Shown: in pieces, positions 10,301 through 20,964 of the stretch
Layout of the letters: each line of letters begins with the position of its first letter
How positions within the stretch are numbered: the stretch's first letter is position 1
Assembly: GCF_910592395.1 (NCBI RefSeq)
Contig: NC_088311.1
Span: 22,970,646 to 23,034,645, forward strand
Length of the DNA: 64,000 bases
Reading direction: 5' to 3'
From: Lineus longissimus
Lineage: Eukaryota > Nemertea > Pilidiophora > Heteronemertea > Lineidae
Program-made: the position numbers and the translations under genes
The notes under the pieces: generated by a model
Told to the model about the DNA's origin: nothing
The model's database searches: none
Seen by the model: the letters and a program-made list of their open reading frames with translations, nothing else

Positions 10301-13300
10301 GGTGACAAATGTGTTGGGCCACATGTAGCCCGCACCAACCACGAAATACATGTACTTAGTTTTCCTACAGTTTTTATAAGGTGTCTCGGAGTTTCCAATT
10401 TGCAGAATCTGAAGGGAATAATAAATCTATGTACTCACCAAGCGTATTTTCGTCTAGGTTAAAGACACTTGGATCTGCTGATGAATTTGTCCCTTTAGCT
10501 GTCGCCGCTTCAAGTTCTACCTTGTATGTAGTCCCTTTGTTTAGGTCCTTGATCTGATATGAGGTTTTATTTGCTGCTATTTTCTCTCTCGTAAGTAGTC
10601 CCTCACTGTTAGTTCTGCTGATATTTTTGACTGTGACTATATATTGGATCATACCGTTTCGGAATATTTCTTGTAAAGCCTGAAAGGAATTCAGTGAGTG
10701 TAGTTATATGCATATTTTTTTGTCTCGGCACATTGACTGCAATTGCTGTGCATGGGAAACTGAAAGGGAATACGATGCTTCACACGAAAGGCTACACGAT
10801 TCTCCTATATGCGCGCTGTGGCCGTGGTCATCCGTTCTGTCAAAGCACATTTAGGGCGTTTATAACTCCTTTGCTCTAGTGCAGCAGAAAATAATATCAA
10901 AAATTTAGAAAAAAACGTGGAAGACAGCCCCACAACGAGAACTGAGAGAAAAAACAAGCAACGACAGCCTGGTTTATAAGAGACATAGGCCTCAGTTCCG
11001 TGATAAAGCCATAAAAGAAAATCTAATGCTGAGAAGAAGGAAAAGTATATACTGACATTCTTATCAAGAAAACTTTTTTTCTTCAGACTTACCTGCCAGT
11101 ATATCGTAATAGATGTAGACTTACAATCATATCCACTATCACCACAATCGTCGATGCTGAATTTTCCTGGGGCCCAATGTGGATTTCGTGCTGGAACTGG
11201 AAAAAACATTAAGCTCAGTGAAGAAAGCCACAAAAATACTCGTATCTGGTGGGGTCTTAGCTTGCCCTGGCATAGACACCTCGGTATTGAGTCTCATTCG
11301 AAGGACTGTGAAGAGCCAGGAATTTTAGTTCCTTGAAAGCCACGCCGGTTCATCCAGTGGAGTTCATCCAGACATACGATCATGGGTTCTCCCCGGGATC
11401 GAACCCGGGCCCTATTGCGTGGTGGCCAGCAGTGTAAACCACTAGGCCATGAGGCTCCTCACTAATAGCTTACCATCTTCGGGCATTGTTACAGAACGAC
11501 TGACAGGGTCACTTGAAAAGCCAGTGGCCATCATGGCATCGTCCAGGGTGACAGGTTGCACCGTCAGTGTTACGCTGTACACCCCATGCGAAATAAGCCC
11601 GGTAATCTGGTGTTGTTGAGTTCTATTTTGAATTCTATTGGGCGGTGTTCCGTAGTATATCCTCTCCTCCTGAAATGTACAAGAAGCTGTTAGCCCTTTT
11701 AATGGTTAAATTTAATTTTAAAGGCCTCCTCCTTTTCCATGTACGTTACCTTTCTTTTACTACCTTTTCTTTTATTTTGTAGACGTCGCCTTCTGAAGGA
11801 CATCGAGTGCCACCTGAGACATTGTTCAAGGTCCAAAGCAGCGAGGAGTATGTGGAAAGGGATGAGGCCGGTTGTCTAACTTAATTACCCCCATTGACCT
11901 GACTGAGCAACCTAAGGAAATTGCTCCAAGCAGGCTGTACGCATTGCAAAGCCGGAGACTCACCTGATGGTTAAAGTTATTCATGCTGAGTTTCACCCGA
12001 TACCTCACTGGATGGTTTGCTTCGGTTAAGACTGTTCCCCTCCAGCTGACATCCACCGTGGATGAATTCAAATGCGTGACTTTGAAGTTGTCGACAGCAG
12101 CGGCCTTGGCTGCAAGGAAGTGGGAGTTATCATCGAACAAGAGCAATGCGAGTCAAGGCTGATGTCATCAGCTATTATTGGATTCCTGCAGGTATTACCG
12201 GTTCGTATTGACACTGCTGAGTCAAACAAGCCATGGCCTTTTTTGAAGGTGACGACCATTTCAAAATGATTGCTCCAAAGTCAACTCGGGAAGGAGGGGT
12301 CTGAGTCAAAAGAAAAGCGGTATCGCTCATACGAGTAGTCGCGAAAATCACCACAGTTTTTACAGCATGCAAAGTTTAATGTAGAACCAAATGAGAAATT
12401 AATATTCGTGAACTTTAACGGCTTTGCCAAAACATCATTGTCACGTCGTAGGTATCATCATATATGACCCCTGCGTTATATTTATTGCATCATAAACACA
12501 TACATGGAATCTTTTCAGCAGTCAAACAAATTAAACAGTAAGTAGGCCTATACATTTTGTGCGAAATGATTTAAATGTGTTGATGGACACACATCATGGT
12601 ATTCAAAACTAACCTCTTGGCAGCGTCTGCAGTTTTTTGAGACAGTGTTTCTTCCAATTTCCCTTGTTGTCCGATACATTGACGGCAATTAGCAAATAAC
12701 TGTTGATATCTTGGAAGTTTCTTACAACACAGGTAAAATTGTGAGCATCCGGACAGCTTACATAAACACAATATTCGCTGGAAAAAACATTAAACAATAG
12801 TCAGAAGGCGTCTTCATAACCAGCTATCTCAGTCACGTACTGATCGAATGAGTAGTACTAATCTGTCTGATGGGGGAGGGGAAGACTTTGGGGAGAGTTT
12901 GTGGTGAGGCGAGATGAGGTGAGGGGAGGACGGGTGAGGTTAGGCGAGGCGAGATAGAATGTAGTATTCTTTTGACTTCTTCTCCAACGATATACGATCC
13001 GTTTACACATGGCCCGTTGAGCCATATCGGCCAATGCATGCTGTTCCTTATGGATGCTAGATTTTAATGTCTCTGCAAACGAGCGATTTTTTGTGGCTGC
13101 GACATGCGACGGCGCCATTCTGATTAATTGTGATTTCACCAATCAGCAACCGCTTTCCGACCACAACGGCCATCGAATCTCCCAATGAGAGGATAGCGGA
13201 CATTTGATCCGGAGCAAAAGTATCCGCTCGGAGGTGTCAAGGCTAAGTGGCATAGTTACTTACGAAGTTGAGTAATAAATCTCCGCTCTGACATCATCGT

Positions 13301-14031
13301 GGTTGATGGCTTCCTCCATCCAGTCTGAGAGAGATGCAGAGATGAGGGTTACAGTCAGCACCAGTACCTGATCGACAGCACCATAATTTTTTATAATGAA
13401 GTCTCCAACGGGTTCCGGGAGATGTTCTGCAACGAGTGAGGTGTAGTCAAGTAAGAATACGAAAAATCAGGAACAAATTGCACAAAATGTTTTTTGCCCC
13501 ATGTCGTGGTCGACCAAAGAGGTTTTGGATGGACTAAGTAAAGGAATGGACGGGAAAAGGACCGGGTCTGATCTGATCTGATCCGAATCATTTATAACTG
13601 ATCAGCAGTCTGCAAACTGCATAATTTGGCTTTTTGTTTCTCAGTTATTTCCTCCCTTTTTACGATCTACATCTATAACTGAATTTACTGTATTAAGTGC
13701 CGTGCGAATGAGCAATTTTGTAAGCTGTGACCTGTAACGGAGCCATGGAGATTTGGGGTGGAATGTGGCCAATTATTAGTTTGCCATCACTTGCTCTGTC
13801 GCAGGTCGCAGCGGCAAAAGCGCCGGTATTTGCGCATCTCTTTTAGTCATGCGTACCTGTACGTCCATGCTCCAACTGTGCTGCTGACTGACCAGCACAG
13901 GCTCGAGTCGTTTTTGTGCCCTTTGGGTGTCCAAAAACCGAACAAGACTCTAAAAGATACAAAGAAATGGTTAATTGCAGCAATAGTCTGATGGATTCTA
14001 GGTTGCTGATCGTGGTGGAGAAAAAAGGCAC
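6185..14031 (-). CDS. Cytokine-receptor-like type I membrane protein with five FN3 modules
   Basis: Fifteen exons give a complete 980-residue frame: 13857-14031, 13264-13426, 12614-12777, 11964-12109, 11474-11669, 11093-11196, 10439-10679, 10074-10216, 9477-9624, 9017-9172, 8598-8759, 8003-8072, 7636-7717, 7089-7359, 6185-6906. Phase is conserved at all 14 junctions and the summed length is exactly divisible by three. The order is signal peptide, five fibronectin-III-like modules (about 60-600), one transmembrane helix (602-626) and a 354-residue cytoplasmic tail. FN3 arrays with this topology, cysteines in the N-terminal module and a degenerate WSxWS-like VWSSC in module 4 resemble the gp130/LIFR/Domeless receptor class. 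Those receptors bind helical cytokines and signal through JAK/STAT. There is no kinase or phosphatase domain, so signalling must be through bound partners. The ligand and pathway are inferred. A receptor outside the cytokine class, with generic FN3 modules, remains possible. Confidence 0.8.
7636..8072 (-). CDS. Receptor transmembrane and juxtamembrane exons (12-13)
   Basis: Exon 8003-8072 encodes the single helix (IFGAAFGSVVAGLFIIGVIVSL, split by a phase-2 junction). Exon 7636-7717 continues with LVFY, a basic stop-transfer RKHVKK and a short Pro-containing segment, where a JAK Box 1 would be expected. Only a single Pro is present (KKYPVHIE), so a classical PxP Box 1 is not evident. Confidence 0.75.
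8598..9172 (-). CDS. Receptor FN3 module 5, membrane-proximal (exons 10-11)
   Basis: Exons 9017-9172 and 8598-8759, both phase 1 to 1. Residues 494-600 include SLKYYVNYC (C strand) and HFYKVTIYAEAEGG (F strand and turn), typical of FN3. It has three cysteines and then runs directly into the membrane helix. Confidence 0.8.
9477..10216 (-). CDS. Receptor FN3 module 4 with WSxWS-like end (exons 8-9)
   Basis: Exons 10074-10216 and 9477-9624 meet in phase 0. Residues 397-493 include ILVTWKGA (B strand) and YSVVWC (C strand). The end, ERYRVGVWMDDG followed by GIVWSSC, sits where class I receptors have R-x-R...G-x-WSxWS. The first intron position after this module holds half a copy of a TAGGCAGG foldback element. 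Confidence 0.75.
9943..9992. mobile_element. Partial copy of TAGGCAGGTTTCG foldback element
   Basis: The sequence has CTTCGTCGTTCGTACTTCGT repeats and ends in TTGCGAAACCTGCCTA. It matches the right half of the complete element at 20855-20964; the left arm is absent. It lies in a receptor intron. Confidence 0.55.
10439..11196 (-). CDS. Receptor FN3 module 3 (exons 6-7)
   Basis: Exons 11093-11196 and 10439-10679 meet in phase 0. Residues 282-396 show the B-strand tryptophan (ITIYWQ), the C strand (IQYIVTVKN) and the canonical FN3 E-F turn and F strand (DLNKGTTYKVELEAAT). It has two cysteines and N-glycosylation sites at NIS, NKT and NSS. Confidence 0.8.
11336..11456 (-). mobile_element. tRNA-derived SINE
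   Basis: Read on the minus strand, it has a polymerase III A box (TGGCCTAGTGG) and a B box (GGTTCGATCC) inside a T-arm-like hairpin CCCGGG...CCCGGG, spaced as in a tRNA. The 5' and 3' acceptor arms do not pair, so it is not a functional tRNA. A unique tail of about 50 bp follows the tRNA head. It is inserted in a receptor intron in the same orientation as the gene. Confidence 0.65.
11474..12109 (-). CDS. Receptor FN3 module 2 (exons 4-5)
   Basis: Exons 11964-12109 and 11474-11669 meet in phase 0. Residues 168-281 include the FN3 B-strand tryptophan (TVDVSWRGT), the C strand (VRYRVKLS) and the F strand (GVYSVTLTVQPV). A tRNA-derived SINE sits in the following intron. Confidence 0.75.
12614..13426 (-). 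CDS. Receptor FN3-like module 1 (exons 2-3)
   Basis: Exons 13264-13426 (phase 1 to 2) and 12614-12777 (phase 2 to 1). Residues about 60-167 read as alternating beta strands (FIIKNYG, QVLVLTVTLIS, RAEIYYSTS, YLLIAVNV). Three cysteines fall within 16 residues (CVYVSC...FTC) and a fourth follows (KKHC). Clustered cysteines in the outermost module are typical of the cytokine-binding half of class I receptors. Confidence 0.7.
13857..14031 (-). CDS. Receptor exon 1: signal peptide
   Basis: The ATG at 14029-14031 opens a leader whose hydrophobic core is RLLLQLTISLYLL (about residues 15-27), followed by a cysteine-containing linker. The exon ends in phase 1 (ACA G|GTACGC), exactly the phase needed by the next exon. 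It is the least certain exon because the leader is short and there is no homology to lean on. Confidence 0.6.
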
Positions 14032-14205
14032 GCTTTCACGACCATAACTCTCAGCTAGAAAGGCGGAGCACGACAGCCTTCAATTCATCTCAGCACACCC
14101 AACGTACGCGAAAACGGACCACTTTCAATCGCTCTGACGACATGATTGTCGGCAAAATTGAACTTGAATTTAAAGAAACTTGCGTTGTGTAAATACGTAT
14201 TGGCT

Positions 14206-14212
14206 ATAAATT
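14206..14212 (+). promoter_or_regulatory. Possible TATA box (TATAAAT) facing right
   Basis: It follows TTGGC on the plus strand and is 303 bp upstream of the first ATG of the divergent plus-strand transcript candidate. TGACGT-like elements lie between them (around 14268 and 14440). It could equally be chance in AT-rich DNA. Confidence 0.25.
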
Positions 14213-14508
14213 TCAACAATCATGTTGTGTCACGTGGACTCGTTTAAAAATACCATAAATGCCAAGTGACGTTATGTCACTTTCTGTCCGACTCGTGTTC
14301 ATCCGACCGTGGGCTCATTATTTGACCGGTGAGGTTTATTCGATCGTCAGCTTTAAAACGTAAGCATTTTCGTGAATGGGTCAATTTGAATTGGACTGAA
14401 AATCACAATTTGAATAGGTGTGTGGTTTGGTAATTTCTCTGACGTAACGTCCTCAATTAGGTGCGTTGAATTTGGCTGTGCTGCTGGTATGACAGACCGG
14501 TTTTGGGA

Positions 14509-16000
14509 ATGCAAGCGTTCAGTTGTGTCGACGCCAACAAGGCACATGTTCCATGGTCGAAGCGCTGGTTCAACATTGGTAAGTTCAGCCTGATTTCTCC
14601 ACAACTTTTTCTCCCGAAGTTTTGCGACTGTTGTTTGATACTGTGTACAATCTTATCTTGTCATTTTCATTCCTTGCAGGTACCAGACATATTTTCCTGT
14701 CTTGTACATCTAATGCTGCTCAACCACCGCTGCCAAACCGGTTTATCACAAGATACGACGTCAATACCATCATGGTAAGTTATTTTTCTCAATCAAAAGA
14801 ACTATCCTAGACCACACATACATGTATTCTTATGAAACGTTTCATCTCTGCAGCAGTGGCGGATCAAGAAATTTGAGAGGAAGAAGCGTGAGGGGGGGGG
14901 GGCGGGTGGGCGCTGCCCCATGATAGGACCGAAGGTGCAATTCTGAAAACGAAGGGGGGGGGCTTGTAAAGATCTTTTCTTCTTGGGGAGAGGCGCCCTG
15001 AAAATTCATTTCTCTGACAAAAAGGGATGACTAATGCGGGATTCCCAAATCCGCTACTGCTGTCCTGAATATTTCCACACATGGCTCAGCTGGCCTTTGA
15101 AAGGAGGACACTGTTAGCCCATCCATACCCTACCCTTTCTAAGGTGCTATATCGTTCTGGCAGCAGGGAAATGAGACGATCGGTCATGTCTGTCATGCTT
15201 TATGACGTCACACTCCGCGTGCCTGGCGCAATGTGTCACGTGCTCATAACACATTCCATCATCTAAATCAATCTGCCCTTGATACTGTGACATGTGATAT
15301 GTATGATGAGGACCTTGACCGTCTCAGAAAGATAAGGCATAAAATCGTAGTAGTTCAAAGACATTTACATAAAGATATGGCAGAAATTACCAATCGTCTC
15401 TTTTGACCTCTGTGCTGCCATGTGTGCAACGATCGAGTATCAATCTATCGTATCCCATACATCATACATCCCATAGGCGACCAGCATCCAAGATCTTTGA
15501 TAAACCCTGACAGTTGTTCCCACGCTGGTGTGATGAAATGACCATAGCTTAGTGATACCCCCTCTTGTATTCAGTTGTATTAAAGGGACAACTGTGGCAT
15601 GAAATATGTAGTTTTTTTATACAAAAATGGCTTCCAGCAGGACTGCGACTTCTCCAAACAGAAATATTGAAATATCATTGAACTGCAATAAAACCGTGCA
15701 CAAAAACTGGGTGTAACCTTAGGCCTGCCTACATTTCACAAGCAATGTCCAAAACTGGCGAGATCAGCATAAGCGGCGGCGCATGGTGGCAAACAGAGGT
15801 ATTATCCTCCTGGCCAGGGAAACCCCACACCCAGGTTGTCCTTTTAGGTCTCATTAGGGAGTTTTTTTTGTTATTCATGCGCGGCCAACCCCTAACCGTA
15901 ATTCCTAAAATCATTGATTTCTCGGTCCTTACAGTATGTCAGCGTTGATTCAGCAGTTGTTTTGGCAAAGACATGTTTTTTTTGGGTTTCTGAAACCTAG
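14509..16000 (+). CDS. Candidate small divergent three-exon gene, unknown product
   Basis: Three plus-strand segments splice in phase: 14509-14578 (ATG, ends G|GTAAGT, phase 1), 14680-14774 (CCTTGCAG acceptor, ATG|GTAAGT donor, phase 0) and 15935-16000 (TCCTTACAG acceptor, ending TAG). Joined they give 76 residues with no recognised domain. The first two exons have excellent splice signals; the third is less certain, and a strong acceptor at 19241 is an alternative. The start lies 478 bp from the receptor start codon, on the opposite strand. It could be a short coding gene, a long non-coding RNA, or a chance match. A hAT-like element lies in the second intron. Confidence 0.3.
14851..15062. 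mobile_element. hAT-like non-autonomous element (MITE)
   Basis: The ends are inverted: CAGCAGTGGCGGATC at the left and, on the other strand, CAGCAGTAGCGGATT at the right. TIRs containing AGTGGCGGATC are common in animal hAT-type miniature elements. The interior is G-rich, with long G runs. A convincing 8-bp target duplication was not seen. Confidence 0.65.
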
Positions 16001-18392
16001 AGCGCTATTCAATAGGCGACTAACAAGAAACTACGCATTTATACTGTTGTTGCCGACGTATGTGTACACTGAACTTGGGATGTGCGTCGGCCCCGTGTTG
16101 AAATGCCGTCCAGTGCCAGTTGGTGCGTTTTTCGCTGATTTGTGCAAAATTCAACATATCTCAAAAGTTCAATGGTTGACCCTCGATTTTTTTTGGATTT
16201 TTGTATAGCGTAAGCAACTGTCTTTCATGGGAGAATGGTCTCTGTAAGAATTATTCAGGAAGAAATGTATAATATTTGGGGTTTTTCGTGATTGTCCGGC
16301 CCAATTGGCAATATTGCCATTTGGGATGGTGAACAGAGCTAGGAGCAAATGCGACGCTTATGATTTATTTAAAGAAATAAAATGCCCGATTTAACATCCT
16401 GCAGAATCAGGGGAATCGGGCGTTTCCAGTGATATACGACACAAATGGGTTGTCCTCATGCATTCACTTTGGAAACGCATTTTAAAATAGATGTTACGTC
16501 CTGTTAATGGGGCACGTCATCATCGCGTACATTTGGGAAAAACTCCCTAACGAGACCTTAAGTATGTTTTGGTGTTAAATGTGACTAATGACAACAATGC
16601 ATTGGCCCTGCGGTCACGTGGTGACTTTCAAAATATATCCTTGCAAGTGCAGTCGAAGGAAGCTGCTGAAAGCCACAGCAAACTAGCAGCAAACAAAAGA
16701 CTGACTTAAAATTTCTTTCGTGAGCCATTATATTCTGGTCACCATTGAGTTTTACCTATAGCCCCTATACAAGTATAAAGATGGTATGCGAAGATAAATC
16801 TCGGCCATTTTGTAACCATTTTGATATCTAATTGTATACCGGTGCTTTTGTACCCTCTCACCTGTAGCGAGGCTCTTGTCCCCCTTCCCTTACAACCACT
16901 GCCAGTGAAAGGGGCTGGCTGGGTGCTGTAGGTTGATCAAATAGGCCTTCTCCCAAGACGAATTTCTTGAAACGTGCATGGATGGTATCATGCCCCAGGA
17001 CATTAATTACGGAAAAAACAATGGATTGACCTCGACATAATTAATTGGTTTTGTCTCACTCCCGAAAAAAGTGGGATAAATAATGTGAAATTAAGAATGA
17101 AAATACACCTTCAAATTGCTCAGACACCCTTCCCAGGGATACGTGAAAAAAACTACATGTTTCTCTAGTTGAGAAGTGTTGGGTTGGCGACACTGGCAGG
17201 CCATACTTGTTGCGTGTAACTATAACACACAACACACCTGCTTAACCTTTTCAGATAGCGAGTTAGCCCTTCTAACACTTCTATCTATCTACCATTGCTG
17301 TCATGCCAATACTTTTTCTTTCAGAAGCCCCAACGCCCCCTTGAACTTTCAAGAAATGGTTGGGTTTGGTCAAGGGACTGGTATTGGATCTGATATATTA
17401 TCATTATTGTCACACCTTTTCGCTAAATATGAGGTCTTGAAAACTGTTTGGCATTACTCCTTGTGAGGTGTTACCCAACGTTTATGACGCCTGTCTGTAT
17501 AAGTGGTACATACTTGACACCTATGGCGAAGGATGAGCCAGTTATTTTCGAGCTTGTACTTTGGGTGCATCTCGTTCCTCGGGTTGCATTGCGCCCGCGA
17601 CCCCATAGGAGTTTCTGGTCTTGTCTCTTCGCCCCCAACCCCGATAAACTCCATGTACCGTGAACGAATGCTCATCAGGTCGACAGAAATTTGACGACGT
17701 AAATCCATCCATATTAACTGGCGCTGCGGCTGCGCTCAATAGACTCCGTTGGGGAGTCTGAGCCTGATAGGGTGTACCAGTCCAGCCGGTTATGTACGGT
17801 TGGTATGCTCTATGATATGGATCTCCAGCCACCTGTCAGCTAGGGGCAGACCCCAGTGTCTCAACCCTGGGTCTCAGAGGCGGTAACTTCTAGTCAGGCA
17901 GCGCGCTATGTCTGGTTAGGCGACATGGGTTACCAGGGCATCCACAGCCAATATGGTTTGCACATGGAGGTCATCGCGACCGACTTGTGAGGGGGAAGAA
18001 GTGATGTCCATGGCGGTTTCAAATTGATCTGACGACCCCCGCGTCTTTGGACCGGAGGGGTTCATGTGGCCAAATCCTGTCAGCTAAATCCTATCGTTAG
18101 CATCGTCCGCGGTACATGGAACCCTTTTTGTCTTCAAGTTGGTTTAATTTCCCGAGGATTTCAATTATGATATATATATTTAGATCCACAGGTATAGTCA
18201 GTACATGTGGCGACTCGCCATATGTACATTTTTAAAGTTTTTTTCGAGCATTGTAAAAAGTTATGAGAATAAATTTCCTCTTTGGACGCGTTTTTCTTTA
18301 CCAGAATGACAATCAAAAAGTTTGTCACTGGAGAATTTCCCCGTCCCCACCCCAGCCCTAGAATAATATACAGACTAAACGAAAAATAGTAT
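16001..18392. other. Intergenic stretch without a supported gene
   Basis: No domain or phased exon chain was recognised. A GC-richer patch at 17454-17832 is open in three overlapping frames on both strands but matches nothing I know, and is more likely an old transposon fragment than a gene. An isolated plus-strand acceptor-like site at about 17325 precedes a 22-codon open stretch. Confidence 0.4.
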
Positions 18393-18672
18393 CATTGGAC
18401 TGTACTGGTAATATAGGTCAGTCACGAAAAATAAAATATATATTGGACTGTACTGGTAATATAGGTCAGTCATGAAGAATAGAATATATATTGGACTGTA
18501 CTGGTAATATAGGTCAGTCACGAAAAAATGAAATATATATTGGACTGTACTGGTAATATAGGTCAGTCACGAAAAATGAAATATATATTGGACTGTACTG
18601 GTAATATAGGTCAGTCACGAAAAAATGAAATATATATTGGACTGTACTGGTAATATAGGTCAGTCACGAAAA
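18393..18672. repeat. 48-bp minisatellite, six copies
   Basis: The unit begins TTGGACTGTACTGGTAATAT and recurs at about 18393, 18441, 18489, 18538, 18586 and 18635 with few changes. The A-run after the CACG core varies by one or two bases. Confidence 0.95.
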
Positions 18673-20555
18673 TATCTGAAAGTCTGTGCCCCATTGTTGA
18701 CGAAAATAACATCGTGAGGACTTTATCAATAGTCACGGTCCCTGGCCCCTCCCGCATAAAATCATTAGCAAGGTCACTGCAGGCAATAGCTTCAGTATTG
18801 TTATTGTATAAACATGTCTCAAACATTATAAACGGCCCTATTTTGTGGGGTTACATTGGGTTCTTGCTGGGGTAATGATGTCCATGTCTGATTCTGCGTT
18901 TTGTGGACTTGTAAATCAGTCCAGCAGTGACACTGCGTTTTGTGGACAGGTAAGTCTGTCCAGCAGTACCAAGTTTCAACCCAGCAATTACCAATAAGAC
19001 CTGCACGTGACCTTGAAGTAAATTTATGATAAGCAAACAATAATGCGGACTGCTAATATAACTATGCATTTGTGGTCGAGACCAAACGCGATGGACGCAT
19101 TGGAAGAAGAAAATCTGCAACGAGTAGCTGGAACTGTCTGTCCAGTTTTAGTTTATAAAACAATGGGCGATTTGAAAGGCGTCTCCTGAACAGATCGCCC
19201 ATTGTTAACTGAAGCAGCATTCGAATTGTCTCCAATTTTTTCAGGTGAATAATTGCTCTATCTGGTGTGGTTTCGCTGTCCCGTCCCCAAGAATCGAGCC
19301 AACGCGACGGAGACCACTTCTGCGTGGGAAGTTATCAGTTTGAGTGGGAGATAAATATTCAGGATGCCAGATTTGTGGAACACAATTGAGGTAAATGAGA
19401 TAAAACTCGATAAGCTGGCTACAGTTGATGAAATGAGGCTTCGGGTCCGTCATCATGTGACCGACATTGGGAAAAACCCGAGGCAGGTTGACCACCATCA
19501 TTGCCCGGCTGACAATTCAATTCAATTAGATTTATTCATCTTGTTAGTGCCAATGCGGCTGTCACAGACATAAACATATGTATAGACATATCATACATGA
19601 TATGCTATAATAGAAGATAAAAAAACAAAAACGTCATGAAAAATACCAACTTTCATTTCTTAAATTGTATATTTCAGTCAAGTGTTCCCTTTCTATTCCA
19701 GGCCAGATGTCCCAACGGAATTCACCGTTTTCTTGTTGTAACTTATGCTGTTGGGTCGACTCTCATGAAAATTCAATCAAACATTGTTACTCTTTGTTTC
19801 AAGTGAACCTTTGTAAAAAATTTGCTTATTCCCCATTGGCCTGAGATCAGTAGCACTTTATGTACTCGCTGATCCAGAATATTGCTCTTTCTTGTTCCGT
19901 TTTCAATGTGGCATTTAATTTGCCGTTTGGTGGTTGTGACGTGATAACGACTGATCTTTTTCACAGCTCGAGGTGTAACAGCGATGGAGTTATTAGTCTG
20001 GGTAGCTGTCTCGGTCACAGCAAAAAGTGTTTCTACATTGCATTTTTGTGCCACATTTAAATACTCAAAATGATGCACGGATGCTTCTTATTGACATATT
20101 ATTTGTTTTCAAGAGGAATTTGTTGTAGATCAATTTTCTCAAAATATCTGCATTAGTTTTTCTTTCTTTTTCCTAAGACAGGCCTAGTTTAACAGAAGGC
20201 CTAGAGAATATTTTAGGTAGGAATTTATTGATAGGCCCATATCAGTTTTGAGAACAATTTCCTCTTAAAGACAATAAACGTCAATATTAAGTCTCTGCAC
20301 CATTTTGATTGAGCGGTTTTGGGATAAAATATAAGAGAATGCTCCATTGGTGTTAACAGACTATGCCATTGTTTTGGTCAGCAATCGGTTCTTGCCACCT
20401 TGAAAGCGACCTGTGCATTGTTCAATTGTTATTATGTCATTGCCATTTGCCTTTGTCCCCCCAACCCTCCCCATCCTTATCGACACTGCAACACCCTCCA
20501 TCCCACCCCGCCTCTGATCCCTTGGCCCGATTGCCCAAGCGGCGTTAGCAGTAAC
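18673..20555. other. Intergenic stretch with one isolated exon-like segment
   Basis: At 19241-19394 a strong acceptor (CCAATTTTTTCAG) and a fair donor (GAG|GTAAAT) bracket a plus-strand segment. Every frame of the segment carries a stop, so it could only be a terminal exon or non-coding. Nothing else is supported here. Confidence 0.35.
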
Positions 20556-20854
20556 ATTGCGTTATTGTAAACGTTGCGTTATTGTAAACGTTGCGTTATT
20601 GTAAACGTTGCGTTATTGTAAACGTTGCGTTATTGTAAACGTTGCGTTATTGTAAACGTTGCGTTATTGTAAACGTTGCGTTATTGTAAACGTTGCGTTA
20701 TTGTAAACGTTGCGTTATTGTAAACGTTGCGTTATTGTAAACGTTGCGTTATTGTAAACGTTGCGTTATTGTAAACGTTGCGTTATTGTAAACGTTGCGT
20801 TATTGTAAACGTTGCGTTATTGTAAACGTTGCGTTATTGTAAACGTTGCGTTTT
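20556..20854. repeat. 17-bp minisatellite, about 17 near-identical copies
   Basis: The unit GTTGCGTTATTGTAAAC is repeated head to tail with almost no divergence, from CATTGCG at the left to GCGTTTT at the right. There are no spacers, so this is not a CRISPR-type array. Its purity implies recent expansion or active homogenisation. Confidence 0.95.
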
Positions 20855-20964
20855 TAGGCAGGTTTCGTAATCCTTACAAAGAGCTACGAATAAAGTTAGA
20901 AAATCCTTGATGAGTCGACACACCTTCGTAGTTCGTAGTTCGTAGGGCTTGCGAAACCTGCCTA
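20855..20964. mobile_element. Short foldback element with TAGGCAGGTTTCG ends
   Basis: It begins TAGGCAGGTTTCGTAA and ends TTGCGAAACCTGCCTA, inverted copies of each other. Internally it has TTCGTAG repeats. It abuts the 17-bp minisatellite. A half copy of the same element is at 9943-9992. Confidence 0.7.

Noticed and set aside
17454-17832. Three overlapping open frames (71-96 codons) on both strands
   Set aside because: GC-richer DNA opens several frames at once; none shows a domain or phase-compatible splice sites.
19241-19394. Plus-strand exon-like segment with good acceptor and donor
   Set aside because: All three frames contain a stop, so it cannot be an internal coding exon.
20556-20852. 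CRISPR-like regular array
   Set aside because: Units are contiguous without spacers and the genome is animal; it is a minisatellite.
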